Source: an uncultured Planctomycetia bacterium
Lineage (GTDB): Bacteria; Planctomycetota; Phycisphaerae; Phycisphaerales; SM1A02
Length of the DNA: 57,123 nucleotides
Assembly: GCA_937871505.1 (NCBI GenBank)
Contig: CALMPF010000060.1
Location: forward strand, 1-57,123
Reading direction: 5' to 3'
In this document: in pieces, positions 51,964 through 57,123 of the stretch
Numbering within the stretch: position 1 is the first letter of the stretch
Layout: every line of letters begins with the position of its first letter
The notes under the pieces: model-generated
What the model saw: the letters and a program-made list of their open reading frames with translations, nothing else
Told to the model about the DNA's origin: nothing
Database searches by the model: none
Made by a program: the position numbers and the translations under genes

Positions 51964-53895
51964 ATGCACCGTCTCAAGCTCGCGCACAGCCTCCTCGGAC
52001 TCGCCGGCGCCGCCGCGATCGCCGGCGATTCGCTCGCCAGCATCATCGTCACCGCCGGCAGTCCGAGCTCCTACAGCATCACGATCACCAACATGCCCGA
52101 CATCGATCAGCGTCGCGCGTGGGACGACAACGGGACGCTCGGGAACCCGCTGGACGACATCATCGGGCTTCCGAACAACGGGTCCATGTACTGCGCCCCG
52201 ACCTCGGTGATGAACCTCTTCGTGTACGCGGCGAACCACGGCTTCCCCGGGCTCGCTCCGGGACCCGGGACGTGGTCCGCGCCGATCCCGTACAACCTGA
52301 TGAGCGTCAAGCTCATTCAGCTCGGCGAGATGATGGGAACCCACCCGGTCTCGGGCACCAAGGGCGGCGTCGCGTCCGGCATGAGCCAGTGGGTCGTGAA
52401 CAACGGCGGCGCCGGCGATCTGCTCGTGCTCTCGAAGCGCCGCAGCGGGGTCAAGCATCCGCGCTTCGACGAGATCGCGGAGCTCGTGCGCCTCGGCGCG
52501 CTCGCGATGCTCAACTACGGCCGATACGACATCGAGCAGGTGCTCAACGGGATCCCCGTCGTGAACCGCGATGGCGGCCACTGCGTGACGATCGACCGGA
52601 TGGAGCGCATGGGCGCACAGCGCTCGATCGGCTTCCGCGATCCCGCCAGCGACAAGGACTACCTGACGTGGCAGTCCCCGTGGCACACGTCGAACTACGC
52701 CGTCGCGAACGTGCTGGTGCGCTTCGGCGTCTACTACGGCTCCGCGAGCGTCGTGAGCATCTTCGACTTCCCCTTCGATGACGGAAAGCTCCGGATCGTC
52801 GATGGGGCGTACTTCCTGATGCCGCGCTGGGGGCTCTGCTATCGCAACACGCCGACCGCGAAGGTCGTGACCCGCAGGTCCACTCCCGCTTCCTGGCCGA
52901 CGCAGGATCAGGCGGGGGCTCCGCTCTCTTCCCAGGTGGAGCTCATGCTCGATGGCGCGATGGCCGGCTGGGCGCCGAAGCCCTATGGCGGAACCGCGTG
53001 GGCGCTGATCGCCGTCGATGGCGGGCCGGCGCTGCTCCACGAAGCGAGTCTCATCGACGGAGCCGCGACTGCGCTCCCCGACGCTCCGGCGGGGCTTCGG
53101 CACCTGACCACCGGTCGGCGCGAGGAGCTGTACGCATCGAGCGACACTTCGCTCCATCTCCTCGACGACGCCGGCGCCGTGATCACCAGCGTGCCTCTCG
53201 CCGGCATCTCTGCGCTCGCCTACGACGACGCAGCCGACGAGGTCCTCGCGATCAGCGTCGACGCAGGCGTCATCTGGCGGATCGACCGCGAGCTTGCGCT
53301 CCCACCGGTCGCGATGGCGATCCCCGGTTCCGTACCGCTTCAGGGCAAGGCCGATCTCGTCGCCGACCCGCTCGACGCCGGACGCGTCTGGTTCATCACC
53401 GAGGGAAGCTCGACGATCTACGGGCTCAAGACGGGCGGTCTCGCGGTGCCGCTGCTGACGATCTCGCTCCCGGCGGTTCAGTCGCCGACGGCTCTCGAGA
53501 TGGACGAGCGCGGACGTCTCTACGCGGTCTCGAACGGCAAGATCGTGGCGATGCGCCGCTTCCCCGGGATCGGCTGGGCCGTCGATGTGGCCAACGTGAT
53601 GCACGGGGAGGAGATGGAAGAGGGCTTCGTCATCGGCCGCGGCCGGATCAACCACGACCCCGAGGAGTTCGAGGGTCCGGAGTGGCGCGACCTGACCGTC
53701 GACGAACTCGTCGAGATCGAGGAGGTCCCCGACTGCTTCGGCGATCTCGACTTCGACGGTGTGGTCGGCGGACCCGATCTGGGCATCCTGCTCGGCCAGT
53801 GGGGAGGGCCGGGAGTCGCCGACCTCGACGGCGACGGCGTCGTCGGCGGGAACGACCTCGGCATCCTGCTGGGCGCGTGGGGCGGATGCGGGTGA
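51964..53895 (+). CDS. secreted C39-like cysteine protease with dockerin-like repeats
   Basis: 643 residues. Signal peptide [21 protein letters not shown]. Residues 70-230 look like a C39/papain-like domain: [16 protein letters not shown] with Cys77 as nucleophile, and [13 protein letters not shown] with His206. Residues about 320-560 contain propeller-like repeats ([71 protein letters not shown]). The C-terminus has two dockerin-like loops, [14 protein letters not shown] and [14 protein letters not shown], ending WGGCG. Export, calcium-dependent tail and protease activity are inferred; target unknown. The third catalytic residue is probably the Asp in FRDPAS. Confidence 0.8.
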   Translation: MHRLKLAHSLLGLAGAAAIAGDSLASIIVTAGSPSSYSITITNMPDIDQRRAWDDNGTLGNPLDDIIGLPNNGSMYCAPTSVMNLFVYAANHGFPGLAPGPGTWSAPIPYNLMSVKLIQLGEMMGTHPVSGTKGGVASGMSQWVVNNGGAGDLLVLSKRRSGVKHPRFDEIAELVRLGALAMLNYGRYDIEQVLNGIPVVNRDGGHCVTIDRMERMGAQRSIGFRDPASDKDYLTWQSPWHTSNYAVANVLVRFGVYYGSASVVSIFDFPFDDGKLRIVDGAYFLMPRWGLCYRNTPTAKVVTRRSTPASWPTQDQAGAPLSSQVELMLDGAMAGWAPKPYGGTAWALIAVDGGPALLHEASLIDGAATALPDAPAGLRHLTTGRREELYASSDTSLHLLDDAGAVITSVPLAGISALAYDDAADEVLAISVDAGVIWRIDRELALPPVAMAIPGSVPLQGKADLVADPLDAGRVWFITEGSSTIYGLKTGGLAVPLLTISLPAVQSPTALEMDERGRLYAVSNGKIVAMRRFPGIGWAVDVANVMHGEEMEEGFVIGRGRINHDPEEFEGPEWRDLTVDELVEIEEVPDCFGDLDFDGVVGGPDLGILLGQWGGPGVADLDGDGVVGGNDLGILLGAWGGCG

Positions 53896-53962
53896 GCATG
53901 GCGCGAGCGACGCTGCGCGACGCCCGTGACGTCAGGAACTTCACGGCGCGCCGGCGGTGAAG

Positions 53963-54008
53963 CGACCCGGCGCTGCGATCGGAGGAGGCCGATCGCAGCG
54001 CCGGGTCG
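53963..54008. terminator. perfect 20-bp stem-loop between convergent dockerin genes
   Basis: A 20-bp perfect inverted repeat (53963-53982 with 53989-54008, loop AGGAGG) lies 68 bp after one stop and 72 bp before the other. No T-tract on either side. A bidirectional transcript end or RNA-stabilising hairpin is the natural reading. Confidence 0.65.
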
Positions 54009-54079
54009 ATCGCATGGCGCTGTCGCCGGTGGATCGCGGTGTCTCGGGCCGCGCTCGCGGGCGACCGGCGCCGATCGCG

Positions 54080-54973
54080 TCATCCCGTGCAGGATCCCCA
54101 CGAGCCGAGCAGGATGCCCAGATCGGCGCCGTCGGTCGTTCCGTCGCCATCGAGATCGGTGAAGCCGGGCTGACCCCACTGGCCGAGGAGGAGACCCATG
54201 TCGGCGCCGTCGATCAGGCCGTTGCCGTCGAAGTCGCCCAAGCATTCCGGCGCGGCGACCCAGAGGCCATCGACGCGCATCCGCACCTGAAAGTTCTCGA
54301 TGAAGTCCGCCAGATCGGCGAAGTCGGGAATCCCGCATGCGATCGCCCGCACGTACGTCGGACCGGTCGCCGAGCCCGGATTGCACATGATCGTGGACTG
54401 CCCGCCGGGGCCGCCCTCGGCGATGCTGCGGCTGGGGACGCCGATCTCGATGATCGCGGTGGATCCTGCGGGGATCAGCGGCGCGATGTCGCCATCGACG
54501 AAGCTGATGGAGATCTGGCCACCGGAGAATGAGATCTCGGGGATCTCGATGGTCTGCGACGCGAGCAGGGCCAGCTCCGACGTCGGTGTGCCCGGCGTGC
54601 CGAGCCAGATGTTCGCGATGGCCGTGAAGGGCGACGAATTCGTCGCGATGACTGCGTTGACGCAATGGACCTCGAACCCAGCAAAGGAGGGCATCTCGAA
54701 CGCCCGCGCGAGGCCGATGGCAGCCGACCCGTCGAGAAGGAACAGATTGCAGCCGACTCCCACGAAGCCGGGGGCCGTCCACTGGTTCTGCTCGAGCGAG
54801 ATCGGAGCGCAGGGTGGCGGCGGAGGATTCGCCGCCGCGACGCCTCCCTCGTCAGGGCCCCCGTCCGCGGCGGACGTCACGACGGAGAGATCGGCGGTCG
54901 CGATGTGGGTGAGCGCGAGCAGGAGGGCGGCGCCCCCCCCGATCGACGCGGGACGCAGTGAGAGCCTTGACAT
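54080..54973 (-). CDS. secreted protein with C-terminal dockerin-like repeats
   Basis: 297 residues from the ATG at 54973. Signal peptide SIGGGAALLLALTHIATAD. The body is beta-rich (LFLLDGSAAIGLARAFEMPSFAGFEVHCVNAVIATN, SELALLASQTIEIPEISFSGGQISISFV), of a type found in many exported planctomycete proteins; no catalytic motif is evident. The tail has DFDGNGLIDGADMGLLLGQW and [20 protein letters not shown], ending CTG. It has its own strong promoter. Convergent with the C39-like gene; the pair may act on the same extracellular material. Confidence 0.8.
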   Translation of the reverse strand: MSRLSLRPASIGGGAALLLALTHIATADLSVVTSAADGGPDEGGVAAANPPPPPCAPISLEQNQWTAPGFVGVGCNLFLLDGSAAIGLARAFEMPSFAGFEVHCVNAVIATNSSPFTAIANIWLGTPGTPTSELALLASQTIEIPEISFSGGQISISFVDGDIAPLIPAGSTAIIEIGVPSRSIAEGGPGGQSTIMCNPGSATGPTYVRAIACGIPDFADLADFIENFQVRMRVDGLWVAAPECLGDFDGNGLIDGADMGLLLGQWGQPGFTDLDGDGTTDGADLGILLGSWGSCTG

Positions 54974-55030
54974 GTCAGACTGTCTCCCGAGAGTTGATGC
55001 GGACCGCGACGCGATCCGGGGCGAGCCATC

Positions 55031-55058
55031 AACATACCGCATTCGGGGAGGTGGTCAA
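55031..55058 (-). promoter_or_regulatory. strong sigma-70-type promoter for the dockerin gene
   Basis: On the minus strand TTGACC (55053-55058), 16-bp spacer, TATGTT (55031-55036). With the tRNA-Thr promoter this is the best match to consensus in the window. The leader to the ATG at 54973 would be about 50 nt and includes GGGAG before the start. Confidence 0.65.
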
Positions 55059-55100
55059 AGCTCTCGGCGCCCGATCTGGTGATCGCGGGTGCATGGCAGA

Positions 55101-55160
55101 TTCCGCGGTCGCCAGTTCCGCGGTCGCCAGTTCCGCGGTCGCCAGTTCCGCGGTCACTGG
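55101..55160. repeat. four tandem 15-bp units
   Basis: TTCCGCGGTCGCCAG three times exactly (55101, 55116, 55131) and a fourth diverged unit TTCCGCGGTCACTGG (55146-55160). Each unit contains CCGCGG. The spacer 54974-55494 has no gene that I can support; frames across the array read as Ala/Thr/Glu/Leu repeats. Confidence 0.9.
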
Positions 55161-55494
55161 TGCGCGGCCCTCCGGGCCGCTCCTGCTCCACCGGATTCGC
55201 TTCGGACGAGTGTCGCCACCGCAGCGCGTCGGGTGCGGCGCGGCCCGGGTCCGGCGCCGGCGTGGACGCGAGCGCGACGGACCACCAGAGGCGGCCTGGA
55301 ACGCCGCGCACCGAGAACGGCCGCGCACCGAAGATGGCCGCGGGATCGGTCATGCACCCGGCGATCTTGCGCGATCGCGCGTTCCAGTGCGCCGCACTTC
55401 TCCGCGACTCCCAGCCCTTGCCACCGTGGCGTGGCAGCGCTGCGGCGTCCGCGCGGCGCCTCGCGACTCTTCCATCCGCGACAACCGCGATCGA

Positions 55495-56976
55495 TCAGCG
55501 GTCATTCGGGGGGCGACCACGTCGCCTGCGGCGCGAACGACCGCCACCTGGCGCTGGGGATTCGCGCGGCTCGGGCGGCCGGCCGTCGCCGGCCCCGCCT
55601 GTCGGTGCGTCCGGCCGATGCGCGCTGCCGCGATCCCCGCGCGGCGCGTGGCCATCGCGCGGGGCCTTGGGGGCGCCCCCTCGTGCATCGCCCTTCCCCG
55701 CGCCCTTGCGGCGGCCGCTCGGGCGCTCCTCGCGCCCAGTCGATCGCTGCGACTTCTCCGCATCGCGCTCCGCATCGAGGCGGTCGCGGAAGGTCCGCTG
55801 CACCGGCGTCGGACCTTCGCCGGTCCGGCGCTCGGTAGCCTCGGGGCCGGTCCTCCCCGCGCCCTCCGGCAGACCGAGGCGCTCCCGCGCAGCGTCGGGG
55901 CGAGCGCCTTCGCCGCCCCTCGACGCCGTCGGTACGCGACCCTCCGAAGGGCCTCCCCTCGCCTTGGACGGCCGCTCGCTCCGCTCGGCGCTCGGAGGCG
56001 GTCGCAGCCGCTCCGAGGCGGCGGGGTCGATGAGCTCCTCGACCGGCACGGCGAGTTCGCGACCATCGGCTTCGAGGCGCACGAGGACGAGCTGCACGAG
56101 GATCTTCTGATCGACGACGACGCCGGGACCCTCGGCGGTTCCCACCCGGGACTTCATCCGCGGCATCCGCGCCTTGAGCTCCTCGTACGTCTGGTCCTCG
56201 TAGCGCAGGCAGCACATGAGTCGCCCGCATCGCCCGGAGATCTTCAGCGGGTCGAGCGTCGCCTTCTGGATCTTCGCTGACTTGATCGAGACCGGCTTGA
56301 GGACCTTCAGGAAGTTCTTGCAGCAGCAGTGCTGTCCGCAGCGCTCGTAGTCGGCGACGAGGCGCGCCTCGTCGCGGGCGCCGACCTGGCGCATCTCGAT
56401 CCGCGTCGAGAACGCCGAGGCGAACTCCCTCAGCAGATCGCGGAAGTCGATCCGCTCCTCCGCGAGGTAGTAGATCGTGGCCATCTCGCCTCCGAGGATC
56501 GGCTCGACCTCGACGATCTTCATCGGCAGCGCCGCCGGCGCCGCGATGGCCCGCGCGGTGCGAAGCAGCTCAGACTTCGTCCCTTGGACGGCCGACCAGC
56601 GGTTGAGGTCCTCGATCGTCGCGACGCGGAGGACCCGGCCGTGCTCGTGGAACGGGAACTCGTTCCCGCCCGAGTTCTGGATGTACTCGAGCATCTCCTG
56701 ACGCGAGATGGTCTTGCTGCACCCGCTGTTGGAGCAGGTGGTCGTGAGCATCTCGCCCAGCTCCGTGCCGCGCACCGTCCGCAGGACGAGCTTGGTTCCG
56801 CAGCCGGGCCGGATGGTCCCCTCGTAGGGGAACTCCCCGATCATCCGCATCGACCCGAAGCGGACGACGATCGTCGCGGGAGGCCCGAGCCGCGCATAGA
56901 TCTCCTCGTCCGTCAGCGCGCTGCGCCGCGACGGGTCGGCATCGGCCTCGAAGACTGGGAGGGGGACGATCGACAC
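55495..56976 (-). CDS. ricT: RicT/YaaT (PSP1 domain) protein with long basic tail
   Basis: 493 residues. The PSP1 domain spans about 35-310: VVRFGSMRMIGEFPYEG, EMATIYYLAEERIDFRDLLREFASAFSTRIEMRQVGARDEARL, and the cysteine blocks CGQHCCCKNFL and ISGRCGRLMCCLRYED. In Bacillus the RicT-containing complex binds iron-sulfur clusters and modulates RNase Y cleavage of mRNAs, so here a role in RNA processing is plausible. From about 315 the protein is a disordered Arg/Pro/Gly/Glu-rich tail ending SRRRRRGRPPNDR, which may bind RNA. The N-terminal insert with CSNSGCSKT adds another cysteine pair. ATG at 56976. Confidence 0.88.
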   Translation of the reverse strand: MSIVPLPVFEADADPSRRSALTDEEIYARLGPPATIVVRFGSMRMIGEFPYEGTIRPGCGTKLVLRTVRGTELGEMLTTTCSNSGCSKTISRQEMLEYIQNSGGNEFPFHEHGRVLRVATIEDLNRWSAVQGTKSELLRTARAIAAPAALPMKIVEVEPILGGEMATIYYLAEERIDFRDLLREFASAFSTRIEMRQVGARDEARLVADYERCGQHCCCKNFLKVLKPVSIKSAKIQKATLDPLKISGRCGRLMCCLRYEDQTYEELKARMPRMKSRVGTAEGPGVVVDQKILVQLVLVRLEADGRELAVPVEELIDPAASERLRPPPSAERSERPSKARGGPSEGRVPTASRGGEGARPDAARERLGLPEGAGRTGPEATERRTGEGPTPVQRTFRDRLDAERDAEKSQRSTGREERPSGRRKGAGKGDARGGAPKAPRDGHAPRGDRGSAHRPDAPTGGAGDGRPPEPRESPAPGGGRSRRRRRGRPPNDR

Positions 56977-57042
56977 GGGTGGAAGACCGGTCGATGGTAA
57001 CCCGCGCCGACGGCCGGTGACGCAGGCCGCTGCCAGCGCTCC

Positions 57043-57123
57043 GCGCCCCTTGTCTCCTGCTGCGGCGTCCGGAAGCGGCGTTCTGCTGCGTCGAAGCTCG
57101 CATCTGGCGCTTGATGGCCCGCA
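57043..57123. mobile_element. MITE-like element, copy D, cut by the window edge
   Basis: The 81 bp 57043-57123 are identical to 21825-21905, the left arm of copy A, up to the window end. The outer terminal repeat differs: CAGCGCTCC stands where copy A has ACTCCA. It begins 66 bp upstream of the ricT start. Confidence 0.85.

Noticed and set aside
55101..55160. A CRISPR array
   Set aside because: The 15-bp units are directly adjacent with no unique spacers, and no cas gene is in the window. The same holds for the phased repeats at 338-412, whose 9-bp gaps are too short.

Overview
The window is a high-GC chromosomal segment with dense genes and long GC-rich spacers. Its content points to a planctomycete, most likely class Phycisphaerae. 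The main pointers are four secreted proteins ending in paired dockerin-like calcium loops of the D-x-N-x-D-G...DLGxLLxxW type, two prepilin-type proteins (one with a C-terminal H...DGH block), a DUF3299 protein, a small planctomycete-type lipoprotein, FHA/GAF and CHASE2 signalling proteins, and NusG and signal peptidase with long extensions or insertions. The lineage call is inference from gene content, not from a marker phylogeny.

Layout. 1-4.2 kb: a type III restriction Res subunit (no Mod partner inside the window) facing a HicA/HicB toxin-antitoxin pair. 4.2-6.2 kb: rho behind a long leader. 6.7-12.7 kb: a dockerin-tagged SGNH hydrolase, an isolated contractile-tail tube and sheath pair, and a prepilin-type protein. 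13.2-18 kb: the translation/transcription block tRNA-Thr, tuf, rpmG, tRNA-Trp, secE, nusG, followed by an Rsm22-like methyltransferase where rplK would be expected. 18.3-20.3 kb: cysN-cysC sulfate activation without cysD. 20.4-29.1 kb: a run of minus-strand genes (DUF4256, SRPBCC, DJ-1/PfpI, FHA-GAF histidine kinase, TPR protein with a histone-H1-like tail, SPFH/SHOCT protein, a 161-aa partner, DUF3299, Vsr endonuclease). 29.2-36.3 kb: comEC, a Ser/Thr kinase with CHASE2, a lipoprotein and lgt. 36.7-46.4 kb: a Tat-type TIM-barrel isomerase, ApaG, a dockerin protein, a second prepilin with two envelope proteins and an amidase, another Ser/Thr kinase, and pqiA-pqiB. 46.5-57 kb: an outer-membrane barrel, a VWA/BatA protein, a signal peptidase I with a large insertion, a C39-like protease with dockerin repeats, another dockerin protein, and a RicT/YaaT (PSP1) protein.

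The most unusual material is (i) a family of MITE-like, nearly full-length palindromes with perfect 15-18 bp terminal inverted repeats (21.8 kb, 28.3-28.6 kb and the right edge of the window); (ii) the orphan sheath/tube pair without baseplate, spike or ATPase genes; (iii) a recurrent TAnnCT-like box placed 5-14 nt before many start codons, suggesting leaderless or near-leaderless mRNAs; (iv) a good promoter followed at once by an intrinsic terminator upstream of tRNA-Thr/tuf; and (v) long perfect hairpins without U-tracts after dockerin genes.

Many genes concern the envelope and secretion: SecE, signal peptidase, Lgt, lipoproteins, PqiAB, the outer-membrane barrel, amidase, pseudopilins and dockerin-tagged exoproteins. 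Others concern phosphorylation signalling (two Ser/Thr kinases and one histidine kinase) and core gene expression.
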